DNA of 11,017 nt from Candidatus Aminicenantota bacterium (GCA_027062035.1 JAMOUL010000119.1:1-11017); one strand, 5' to 3'. Shown: positions 1-6,075, counted from the stretch's first letter. Made by a program: numbers and translations. The notes: a model not told the origin generated them from the sequence alone.

Positions 1-146
1 TAGGCTCGAGATAGTTCTTTAAGGAGGCGTATGAAAACTTCTTTATCGTAGTCAGTAAAGGGAAGATGGGCCTCCCAGACTGTATGGGAGATTATATGGT
101 AGTAGGTTATGTCACCTGTAATTTTAAGGCGGGATGTTCTTGCCAT
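1..146 (-). CDS. REP-associated/IS200-like tyrosine transposase (Y1_Tnp), N-terminal part only
   Basis: An open frame starts with ATG at 146 and runs off the left edge after 48 codons with no stop. The protein begins MARTSRLKITGDITYYHI and continues IISHTVWE, an acidic FTDYDKEVF stretch and a RLLKELSR helix. This order (basic start, YYH-I-S strand, then a D-K-E-x-F helix) is the usual N terminus of REP-associated tyrosine transposases (RAYTs) and IS200/IS605-type transposases. These are single-strand DNA transposases that use an HUH motif and a catalytic tyrosine. Both of those lie beyond the window, so activity cannot be judged. A strong Shine-Dalgarno (GAGGAGG on the minus strand, about 151-157) sits just upstream and supports this start. 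Foldable DNA at 159-245 lies upstream, where such enzymes often have their recognition hairpins. The family call rests on 48 residues only. Confidence 0.72.
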   Translation of the reverse strand, partial: MARTSRLKITGDITYYHIISHTVWEAHLPFTDYDKEVFIRLLKELSRA

Positions 147-158
147 TTTTCCTCCTCT

Positions 159-171
159 GGGGTCTGTCCCC
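159..171. repeat. Small perfect hairpin GGGG-TCTGT-CCCC upstream of the transposase
   Basis: GGGG (159-162) and CCCC (168-171) flank a five-base loop. On the transposase strand the sequence reads GGGGACAGACCCC and ends 1-2 bases before the Shine-Dalgarno. It could occlude ribosome binding, or be part of a transposase recognition end. Both roles are inferences. Confidence 0.5.
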
Positions 172-183
172 AAAAGTACGGCT

Positions 184-245
184 GCCCGGCAACACCCTCA
201 ATCTCGAGGATTTCTGTCACTTAACGTGACAAAGGGACGCCGGGC
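184..245. repeat. Three-way-junction-like fold: 7-bp outer stem enclosing two small hairpins
   Basis: GCCCGGC (184-190) is perfectly complementary to GCCGGGC (239-245). Between them lie two further inverted repeats: CCTC (196-199) with GAGG (206-209), and GTCAC (216-220) with GTGAC (226-230). Drawn together they give a closed stem with two hairpin arms. The element lies between the transposase start (146) and the end of the minus-strand protease operon (273). It could be a transposon end recognised by the transposase, a REP-type palindrome unit, or an RNA structure at the 3' end of the operon. No T-run follows on the minus strand, so a simple intrinsic terminator is unlikely. I found no second copy in the window. 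Confidence 0.5.
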
Positions 246-272
246 TTATACTATTAGAGTAGAACAAAATTT

Positions 273-1106
273 CTAATTTTCAACTCTTTTTTCCCCTCTG
301 TCTTTATAGGGAAAGGGAATAAACTGAACAGATGGTCTGTGCTGAATGGGTTGAGGAAATAGTTCCATTAAATCGTACACTATTTCTGGCATATCAGTGG
401 AAACCTGAATTCCAAGCTCCCTCAGTTTTTCCACGGTTATTGGATAATCATGTGTCCACGTTCCACCTGTAAGTTTCTCTGCCACTTCCTCGGCCCTTTC
501 CTTTAATTTGTCTCTTAAAATCTCACTCACAAAGCTTTTCATTTGAGAAACGGCCTTTTTTGATACATCCATAAGAATGAGAGTACTGTCTTCAAGATCC
601 TTTGGCTCCTTGAGTTCAGTAGCTTTGATTATGCTTACTGCCGGGTATCCACCAATTTGTGGATCAAGTGGGCCGAGTACGGCATTTTCATCCATTATTA
701 TTTCATCGGCAGATAGAGCAATAAGTGTTCCACCACTCATGGCATAGTGTGGGACAAAAACAGTAACCTTTCCCTTATGGGCTTTTAAAGCACGGGCTAT
801 CTGTTCAGCAGCAAGAACGAGTCCTCCTGGAGTATGAATAATCAGATCTATGGGCATATCTTCCGGGGTCATCCTTATAGCTCTGAGAATCTGTTCCGAA
901 TCGTTTATGTCTATGTATTTGAGAAAGGGTATCCCGAGAAAACTCATGGATTCCTGCCTGTGAATGAGTAAAATTACCCTTGAACTTCTCCTTTTTTCAA
1001 TTTCTCTTATAAGCCTTATTCGAGCCCCCTCCATCATTCGTTGTTTGATGGACGGAAGAAAAGCGAGAAAAAGAAGAAAGATCCAGAAAAGATCAAAATA
1101 GTTCAT
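273..1106 (-). CDS. Membrane-anchored SDH_sah-family serine protease (SppA/ClpP-like fold)
   Basis: The 277-residue protein has an N-terminal hydrophobic segment (about residues 3-20), then a basic stretch (KQR...RIRLIREIEKRR), so it is probably anchored in the membrane with the catalytic domain on one face. The ClpP/crotonase-type core shows LIIHTPGG (88-95, the expected oxyanion-hole strand), HYAMSGGT (120-127) with Ser124 as the expected nucleophile, and LGPLDPQIGGYPA (144-156), a signature of the serine dehydrogenase proteinase (SDH_sah) family. Relatives act as Ser-Lys or Ser-His-Asp peptidases. Lys183/Lys184 are candidate general bases by spacing only. The family name comes from a reported serine dehydratase-degrading activity, so the substrate here is unknown. 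The gene starts 10 bp after the rhomboid stop with a clear AAGGAGGG Shine-Dalgarno, and is the last gene of the minus-strand operon. Confidence 0.88.
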   Translation of the reverse strand: MNYFDLFWIFLLFLAFLPSIKQRMMEGARIRLIREIEKRRSSRVILLIHRQESMSFLGIPFLKYIDINDSEQILRAIRMTPEDMPIDLIIHTPGGLVLAAEQIARALKAHKGKVTVFVPHYAMSGGTLIALSADEIIMDENAVLGPLDPQIGGYPAVSIIKATELKEPKDLEDSTLILMDVSKKAVSQMKSFVSEILRDKLKERAEEVAEKLTGGTWTHDYPITVEKLRELGIQVSTDMPEIVYDLMELFPQPIQHRPSVQFIPFPYKDRGEKRVEN

Positions 1107-1116
1107 TTTTCCCTCC

Positions 1117-1818
1117 TTACCATGGCCTGTAATATCTATATCGTGGACGCTGTTTTTTTCTTATTAAAAGAACCATTGTCATCCCAGCAATAAATCCACC
1201 TATATGTGCCCACCATGCGACTCCTCCTGCTCCCTGAAGAGCCAATGCAGCACTTCCATTCAACACCTGCATTAAGAACCACAGAAAAATATATAAAAAG
1301 GCAGGCAATGGAATGATGTCCACAAAGAAAAAGAAGAAAACAAGGGTAAATACTCTGGCCCTGGGATAAAGAATAAAATATGCTCCCAGTACCCCTGCTA
1401 TTGCTCCAGATGCCCCGACCATGGGGGTTTTGGAAAATGGGTGAATAACATATTGAAACATGGCAGCAGCAAACCCGGACAGGAGGTAGAATATAAGATA
1501 TTTTAAGTGACCCAGGGAGTCTTCCACGTTATCTCCAAATATATATAGAAACAGCATATTTCCCAGAATGTGAAACCATCCGCCGTGGATAAACATGGAG
1601 CTGAAGATAGGTAAAATAGCCTGTAACATGGAGCAGTGCCCGCAACCAAGGATATAGGAGAATTTAAACGGAACAAAGCCGAAGTTGTAAATGAAATTCG
1701 TAAGCTGTATTGGGGGGAGTGAAAGTTCGTATAAAAAGACAATAAAATTAAGTGCTATGAGCCCATAGTTTACGAAGGGATACGTTTCAGAAGGAATATC
1801 ATCTCTTATTGGAATCAT
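1117..1818 (-). CDS. Rhomboid-family intramembrane serine protease
   Basis: The 233-residue polytopic protein cleaves transmembrane substrates within or near the membrane, by family knowledge. It has about six membrane segments (roughly 15-33, 66-95, 104-124, 133-151, 156-186, 203-219). Key motifs are all present: FIHGGWFHILGN (76-87) with His83 and Asn87 of the HxxxN oxyanion helix, GASGAIAG (135-142) with nucleophile Ser137, and WAHIGGF (203-209) with catalytic His205. It is therefore predicted to be active. The basic tail (KKQRPRYRYYRPW) suggests a cytoplasmic C terminus. A Cys59-Gly-His-Cys62 motif in the loop before the second helix is unusual. The start ATG overlaps the stop of the upstream gene as ATGA, with no strong Shine-Dalgarno, so translation is probably coupled. 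Next downstream is the SDH_sah protease. Confidence 0.95.
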   Translation of the reverse strand: MIPIRDDIPSETYPFVNYGLIALNFIVFLYELSLPPIQLTNFIYNFGFVPFKFSYILGCGHCSMLQAILPIFSSMFIHGGWFHILGNMLFLYIFGDNVEDSLGHLKYLIFYLLSGFAAAMFQYVIHPFSKTPMVGASGAIAGVLGAYFILYPRARVFTLVFFFFFVDIIPLPAFLYIFLWFLMQVLNGSAALALQGAGGVAWWAHIGGFIAGMTMVLLIRKKQRPRYRYYRPW

Positions 1819-2999
1819 AATCTTTCTATTATTTCTTCTATTATTACATTAAATGGGAATTTAAGGTTCTCTGTGGCATCCTGAAGAACTTTTTTGAGCA
1901 CTTCTTTTTCCTCTTTGTTCAAATAAAGGATCTTCCTTGTACTCCATTTTCCAGGAATTTCAGCAAAGTAGTCGCCAGCCCTAAGAAGTTTTTTTAGTTT
2001 TTCTATATCTTCTATTTTTGCAATGGCGAACCTTTCTCCCACTGGTTTAAGTATTTCATCCATTCCTTCCACTTTCATTACTTCTCTCATTAAATAGGGG
2101 TTTTCGAACTCCACAACTATTCCAAAGCGCAGTTTTATTTTAGTAAAACGTGCTCCCCATATTTTAATGTTTTCCCTCAGGTTATCTGGAAGTGTTCCCC
2201 ACGATTCCATGGATTTAAGTATTTCTGTAGCCTTAAACCCTTTTTCTATGAGAGAGATTACGGTTTCCTTGGAAATTCTATAAATGTATATACCATCGCA
2301 GGAGATGGGCTCTGCAATCCTTTCCAGGAAGAAAAGGTCACGTGGATGTATTTTTATTCCAGCTATTATCTCATAATCTGGTTTTACCACCGGTTTTTCA
2401 AAAAAGAACTTAAGTTCTTTTCCATCTATAACATCCTTTCCAGATGGGGTAAATCTTATCGTTTCCCCTGGCTGGAGGAGGTTTAGCCACTCCAATTCCT
2501 TCAGTATTAGCTTTATTAACGGTTCTTCGAGCTCTTCCCAGGTGGGTTCCCTCTTTTCCCTCCTTAGTTTCCACAATCCACCCTTTCTGTAGAAGTCAGG
2601 GAAGTCAGACCTGATCCTGTCTATGAAATCGGTTCTTCTTTCTCCTTCCTTTATGTTGTCTATTATTAATTTTCTGGTGTTACTGGGCGTTTCTCTGCTA
2701 CCTATGGCTTTGAGTTTTACCACAAGAGGAAGTTCGTCCCAGGCATCCGTGTTCAGAAATGTCTGGTAAAGGATTTTCCAGTACTTTCCTATATTGCCCT
2801 GGAGCAGATCATCGAAGTTTTTGCCCCTTCTCCATCCTTTACCGGCCAATGAGAGAAGTTCAGATTCCTGGGCAAGGGTAAGAATAAAATCGAACCTTTC
2901 CCGCGAATAATTGAAGTTCAGATGTTTGGCCCTGTGAAAGAAATCAGAAGGGTGAGCTCCCAGCCTGACTATATCGTTTACTATAAGAGGATAATCCAT
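1815..2999 (-). CDS. Stand-alone helicase-associated protein (Helicase_C_3, XPB/Ssl2 N-terminal-like), no motor domain
   Basis: This 394-residue protein has no Walker A or DEAH motif. Residues about 203-290 match the helicase-associated domain found in the N-terminal part of XPB/Ssl2 and in many bacterial helicase-associated proteins: KPDYEIIAGIKIHP, then a leucine-rich helix, YIYRISKETVISLIEKG (Y-x-I-T/S-x-E-S/T-x-x-x-A/L pattern), and WGTLPDNLRENIKIWGARF (LP-N-x-x-x-x-I-x-x-W). Before it, REPTWEELEEPLIKLILKE, EWLNLLQPG and FTPSGKDVIDG look like the winged-helix region that precedes this domain in bacterial relatives. Those relatives are often much longer, so this is a compact form. The function is unknown; DNA binding or a helicase partner role is inferred. 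It starts 9 bp after the DUF72 stop, lacks a Shine-Dalgarno and has a TATAAT box 8 bases upstream of the ATG. Its stop overlaps the rhomboid start. Confidence 0.75.
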   Translation of the reverse strand: MDYPLIVNDIVRLGAHPSDFFHRAKHLNFNYSRERFDFILTLAQESELLSLAGKGWRRGKNFDDLLQGNIGKYWKILYQTFLNTDAWDELPLVVKLKAIGSRETPSNTRKLIIDNIKEGERRTDFIDRIRSDFPDFYRKGGLWKLRREKREPTWEELEEPLIKLILKELEWLNLLQPGETIRFTPSGKDVIDGKELKFFFEKPVVKPDYEIIAGIKIHPRDLFFLERIAEPISCDGIYIYRISKETVISLIEKGFKATEILKSMESWGTLPDNLRENIKIWGARFTKIKLRFGIVVEFENPYLMREVMKVEGMDEILKPVGERFAIAKIEDIEKLKKLLRAGDYFAEIPGKWSTRKILYLNKEEKEVLKKVLQDATENLKFPFNVIIEEIIERL

Positions 3000-3013
3000 C
3001 TATAGAAATTATA
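3000..3013 (-). promoter_or_regulatory. TATAAT box 8 nt before a start codon with no Shine-Dalgarno
   Basis: On the minus strand TATAAT occupies 3013-3008 and is followed by TTCTATAG and then the ATG at 2999. It overlaps the DUF72 stop codon. No Shine-Dalgarno precedes the ATG. A -10 box at this distance would put the transcript start at or within a base or two of the ATG, as in leaderless mRNAs. No -35 match is visible, so this is a weak internal-promoter candidate. Confidence 0.35.
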
Positions 3014-3779
3014 ACATAAGGGAAAGTACCCTTTGCTGGAGATAATAGGCGTTTTCAATAGCATATCCTCTGAAATCATTGTTGAAAAGAGCATATTTTT
3101 TCCCTGGAAGCTGCAGGAGTTTTTCCCCCAGACTGTCAAGGTATTCCCTGGTATAGCATGATGTATATCTGGAGGCTGGACCGTGTCTTCTTATGTAATA
3201 AATTTCGAATCCTTCAGGAAACTCCTGAGGCATGCCCTTCCAGTCAGTTATTACGATTCCATGTTCCTTTGATATCAGCAGGTTTAAAATCCTTGATTCC
3301 CACCACGAAGGGTTTCTGAACTCAAAGGCAAAGCTTATATCTGAAGGAAGTTTTTCCAGAAATTCGCTTAGCAATCCGATATCTGCCTTTAGATTTCCGG
3401 GAAGCTGAACCAGGACAAGCTCAAGTTTTTCCCCAAGCCTCCTGTAATTGGAAAGATGCCTCTCTATATCTTCAACTTCTACCTTTAACCTTTTTCTGTG
3501 CGTTATTGTTCGTGAAAGTTTAAGGATGTATGAAAAATAGCCCGGTGCTCTTTTTTTCCACTGATCGAATGTCTGAGGCCTGGGCAGTCTATAGAAGGTA
3601 ACATTAAGCTCCACCACCGGGAAAAATAGCATGTAGTGTTCCAGCCAGGAGCTCGTCGGAAGTTTTTCGGGATAGAATATTCCCTTCCAGTGTTTGTACA
3701 TAAAACCAGAGGTGCCTATTTTTATCTTTGCCCTATCCAGTTTTTCAAGCTGGGCAGGTCCAATCTTTTTATACACCAT
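3009..3779 (-). CDS. DUF72 family protein (YecE-like TIM barrel)
   Basis: The 256-residue protein shows the whole DUF72 motif series in order: IGTSGF (21-26), VELNVTFYRLP (56-66), KLSRTITHRKRL (87-98), VLVQLPGNL (122-130), AFEFRNPSWW (151-160), YIRRHG (195-200) and FNNDFRGYAIENA (232-244). Known structures of this family are TIM barrels. No enzymatic reaction is firmly established, though the Thermotoga homologue TM1631 has been predicted by binding-site comparison to bind DNA. The start is uncertain. ATG at 3779 (or the adjacent GTG at 3776) adds about 20 residues before the conserved core and overlaps the upstream gene by 58 bp. No other ATG lies closer to the core, and no good Shine-Dalgarno is visible, so translational coupling through the overlap is likely. 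Confidence 0.9.
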   Translation of the reverse strand: MVYKKIGPAQLEKLDRAKIKIGTSGFMYKHWKGIFYPEKLPTSSWLEHYMLFFPVVELNVTFYRLPRPQTFDQWKKRAPGYFSYILKLSRTITHRKRLKVEVEDIERHLSNYRRLGEKLELVLVQLPGNLKADIGLLSEFLEKLPSDISFAFEFRNPSWWESRILNLLISKEHGIVITDWKGMPQEFPEGFEIYYIRRHGPASRYTSCYTREYLDSLGEKLLQLPGKKYALFNNDFRGYAIENAYYLQQRVLSLML

Positions 3780-4189
3780 TTTCCATTTCTTAGCCTGAGG
3801 GAAACGTTCCCTGTTTCGAAGCCAAAGGGTGTTCCTGCCAGAAGATAGACCTTTCCCTCAATTTTGCATGTGGCCCTTACCTTAATCTTTGCTGCTGCCC
3901 ATCCTCCCCTTGATTCTATATCATAAAGGTTATACCTTATGGATACTTTTTGAAATTGGGTTCTATACCTGTTCCAGTCCTCGATAGCGTCCTTTCTGGT
4001 ATAGCCCAGAACGCCAAAGTCCGGACAGAGGCACTCAATATCAGGGGAAAGTTGCTCCAGTGACTTCACGCACTTTTTCACCGTTCTGCGGATCCTGGAG
4101 GATTGGGTAAAAAGAGATTGATAGCCCACTATAAGGATTCCTATCCCTATAATAAGAGCAAAGAAATGTTTCAGCTTCATCACAGTCAT
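3722..4189 (-). CDS. Membrane-anchored protein with probable NTF2-like domain, function unknown
   Basis: A 155-residue protein with one hydrophobic segment (about 8-24), then a soluble domain outside the membrane by the usual orientation. The soluble part starts with a helix (SRIRRTVKKCVKSLEQL), continues with YTRKDAIEDWNRYRTQF and then alternating strands (VSIRYNLYDIE, WAAAKIKVRAT, VSLRLRNGKWCIKRLDL). The helix then curved-sheet order and the final G-K-W-x-I-x-x-L strand resemble NTF2-like/SnoaL-type domains, but I cannot assign a family. Cys40, Cys53, Cys55, Cys108 and Cys139 are present. It is the first gene of the minus-strand set and overlaps DUF72 by 58 bp. Two starts are possible: ATG at 4189, or ATG at 4180 (152 residues). 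Neither has a Shine-Dalgarno. A TATAAT box 7 bases before the 4180 ATG favours the shorter, possibly leaderless, form. Confidence 0.72.
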   Translation of the reverse strand: MTVMKLKHFFALIIGIGILIVGYQSLFTQSSRIRRTVKKCVKSLEQLSPDIECLCPDFGVLGYTRKDAIEDWNRYRTQFQKVSIRYNLYDIESRGGWAAAKIKVRATCKIEGKVYLLAGTPFGFETGNVSLRLRNGKWCIKRLDLPSLKNWIGQR

Positions 4190-4217
4190 TATATCAATTA
4201 AACCTGGAAAGTTTTAA
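4181..4217 (-). promoter_or_regulatory. Candidate promoter of the five-gene minus-strand operon
   Basis: On the minus strand TATAAT lies at 4193-4188, with TTAAAA (4217-4212) 18 bases upstream as a weak -35. Seven bases separate the -10 box from the ATG at 4180, so transcription would begin at or beside that codon. The ATG at 4189 overlaps the -10 box and would then not be transcribed. The site lies in the 72-base divergent gap with the regulator gene. Confidence 0.4.
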
Positions 4218-4228
4218 CATGAACATTT

Positions 4229-4261
4229 TTGACCCCGACCGATAGCAGTTATAATAGGTAT
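4229..4261 (+). promoter_or_regulatory. Candidate promoter TTGACC-15-TATAAT giving a leaderless regulator mRNA
   Basis: TTGACC (4229-4234) and a perfect TATAAT (4250-4255) are separated by 15 bases, slightly short for a sigma-70 promoter. The -10 box is six bases before the ATG at 4262, so the predicted transcript starts at the A of the start codon. No Shine-Dalgarno of normal strength or spacing precedes that ATG. A TTG at 4229 is in frame with the gene, but it is part of the -35 box and is not a credible start. Confidence 0.5.
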
Positions 4262-5584
4262 ATGGGAAAGGTTCTGGTTTTATCAAGCAAGAGGGAAATT
4301 GCTCAGATTCTGAGGGACTACAATGTAGAAGAAGCCACTTCTTCTCCCGAGGTGTTTTCAAAATTGTTCTCATCCAATCCAGCAGTTATTGTTACAGATG
4401 AAGACGAGGGGATAGAGGACCTCTTAGAGGCTTCTGAGGATGAAGGAATTCCCGTTATTGTAATTACTGAAAATCGCAATATTTCCCATTCGGTTGAGCT
4501 CATAAAGAAGGGCGCCTTTGATGTTTTGATTTATCCCTTTAAGGAGGAGGAACTTATACTTTCTGTAGAAAAGGCCGTTAATCGGGGCAGGCCCTCTACA
4601 CGGAAAAAATGGGGTTTTTCGCTTGTGGGGGAGTCCGAACCAATGCAGAAATTATGGGAGGACATAAGGAGGGTTTCGAGAACGGAGGCAACAGTCCTTA
4701 TAAAGGGAGAAAGCGGTAGTGGAAAGGAGCTGGTGGCCAGAGCCATTCATCTGCTGTCTGCCAGGAAGAAGGGTCCCTTTGTTAGCCTGAACTGTGCAGC
4801 CATTCCAGAGGAACTTATAGAGAGCGAACTTTTTGGACATGAGAAAGGTTCCTTTACCGGAGCCATTGATAGAAAGATAGGAAAATTTGAAGCTGCCAAT
4901 GGAGGGGTGCTTTTCCTTGATGAGATAGGGGAAATGAGTCTTAAGACCCAGGCTAAACTTCTAAGGGCAATTGAAACAGGAGAAATTGAGAGAATCGGTT
5001 CAAATAAACCCATATATGTTGACGTAAGGATTATAGCTGCAACCAATCGGAATCTTGAGGAAATGGTTAAATCCGGGAGTTTCAGGGAAGACCTCTATTA
5101 CAGAATAAGCGTGGTTGTTATCACTGTTCCCCCTCTCAGAAAGAGAAGGGAAGATATTCCCATTCTTTTTAATTATTTTATGAAAAGATTCTGCGAAGAA
5201 AACAATTATCCAGAGAAGAAAGTCACTCCAAAGGCCATGGAGGTATTGAAAAACTATAACTGGCCTGGAAATGTTCGAGAGTTGAAAAATCTTGTCGAGA
5301 GGCTTATGACCATGGTTAATTCTTCTATAATAGATATAAAGCATATCCCTGACTATATAATTGTGGGTGTTGATGAAGAGAAATCTGCAGTCTTCAGAGC
5401 GAAAAACCTGAAGGATTTTAAGGAGAGAGCAGAGCGGTTATTTATCCTTCAGAAGCTGAAGGAAAATGATTGGAACATAAAGAGAACCGCGGAAGCCCTG
5501 GGTACTCCAAGGAGTAATCTTTATAGAAAACTGATCCAGTATGGAATAATTAAAAAGGGACTGAAAAATGATGAAGGTGACTGA
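4262..5584 (+). CDS. NtrC-family sigma-54-dependent activator with degenerate receiver domain
   Basis: This is a 440-residue enhancer-binding protein that would use ATP hydrolysis to open sigma-54 promoters. Residues 1-108 have a receiver-like fold (MGKVLVLSSKREIAQIL, AVIVTDEDEG, VIVITENRN, KKGAFDVLIYPFKEEEL). The acidic pair after strand 1 is replaced by Ser8-Ser9, and the usual K-P-F lysine by Tyr91. Residues about 120-365 form the AAA+ domain: Walker A GESGSGKE (149-156), GSFTGA (196-201, Ser in place of the usual Ala), Walker B VLFLDE (216-221), FREDLYYR (274-281) with arginine-finger candidates, and WPGNVREL (334-341). A Fis-type helix-turn-helix is at about 401-430 (NIKRTAEALGTPRSNLYRKL). 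It overlaps psiE by 17 bp. No sensor kinase is nearby. Start chosen at ATG 4262 because conserved receiver sequence begins there. Confidence 0.94.
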   Translation: MGKVLVLSSKREIAQILRDYNVEEATSSPEVFSKLFSSNPAVIVTDEDEGIEDLLEASEDEGIPVIVITENRNISHSVELIKKGAFDVLIYPFKEEELILSVEKAVNRGRPSTRKKWGFSLVGESEPMQKLWEDIRRVSRTEATVLIKGESGSGKELVARAIHLLSARKKGPFVSLNCAAIPEELIESELFGHEKGSFTGAIDRKIGKFEAANGGVLFLDEIGEMSLKTQAKLLRAIETGEIERIGSNKPIYVDVRIIAATNRNLEEMVKSGSFREDLYYRISVVVITVPPLRKRREDIPILFNYFMKRFCEENNYPEKKVTPKAMEVLKNYNWPGNVRELKNLVERLMTMVNSSIIDIKHIPDYIIVGVDEEKSAVFRAKNLKDFKERAERLFILQKLKENDWNIKRTAEALGTPRSNLYRKLIQYGIIKKGLKNDEGD

Positions 5585-6035
5585 ATTTATAGACAGGCTT
5601 GAGCAAATTATTTACCTGATACTGGTTCTTATTTTAGTTTTAAGTTCCACATTTATTGCAGTTTATTCTCCAATAGAGGCGTATCACCTAACGCAACAGG
5701 GAACGGATCCGATACATGCTGCATTTCTGGTTTTAAAAGATTTATTGCTTGTGATGATAATGCTGGAGGTTTTGTGGTTGATAACTGATTATCTAAAGAC
5801 CAAAACAATAAATGTAGAACCGTTTATAATAATCGGAATAATCTCAGCGATAAGGAAAATACTCATCGTTGGTGCTCACCCTCTTGAATCTGCCAGCGAA
5901 GGCAAGATTCTATTAAATATGAAGGAAATAATTCTTTATACAGGAGTGGTTCTGGTCCTCGTTATTGCTCTGTTTATAGTAAGATGGGGAAAGTGTTTGC
6001 GAGAAGGTGCCAGGGCGAAAAGCAGAAATAGCTGA
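5568..6035 (+). CDS. psiE: PsiE-family membrane protein (phosphate-starvation-inducible E-like)
   Basis: The 155-residue protein has about four membrane segments (roughly 13-36, 51-75, 85-102, 119-138). PsiE-family features are visible: KDLLLVMIMLEVLWLI with an acidic residue inside the second helix, followed by INVEPFIIIGIISAIRKILIVG, where the I-x-A-I-R-K-I-L pattern is the family's best mark. E. coli PsiE is induced by phosphate starvation, but its molecular role is not established. The start is one of two adjacent ATGs (5568 or 5571), with AAGGGA a few bases upstream as Shine-Dalgarno. The gene begins inside the end of the sigma-54 activator gene, so the two are probably one transcript. 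The tail (KCLREGARAKSRNS) is basic, consistent with a cytoplasmic C terminus. The assignment to PsiE is by pattern; phosphate control is not shown here. Confidence 0.82.
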   Translation: MMKVTEFIDRLEQIIYLILVLILVLSSTFIAVYSPIEAYHLTQQGTDPIHAAFLVLKDLLLVMIMLEVLWLITDYLKTKTINVEPFIIIGIISAIRKILIVGAHPLESASEGKILLNMKEIILYTGVVLVLVIALFIVRWGKCLREGARAKSRNS

Positions 6036-6075
6036 GAGCGACTGGTTGATTCAACAGGGGATTTGGCAAAAGATG

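Noticed and set aside
4229..4261. TTG at 4229 as the start of the sigma-54 activator (adds 11 residues)
   Set aside because: It belongs to the TTGACC promoter-like hexamer, has no Shine-Dalgarno, and the receiver fold starts at the ATG at 4262.
6063..6068. TTGGCA as part of a sigma-54 -24/-12 promoter before rnpB
   Set aside because: GC is not present 10 bases after the GG. I also saw no convincing GG-N10-GC site in the other gene-free gaps.
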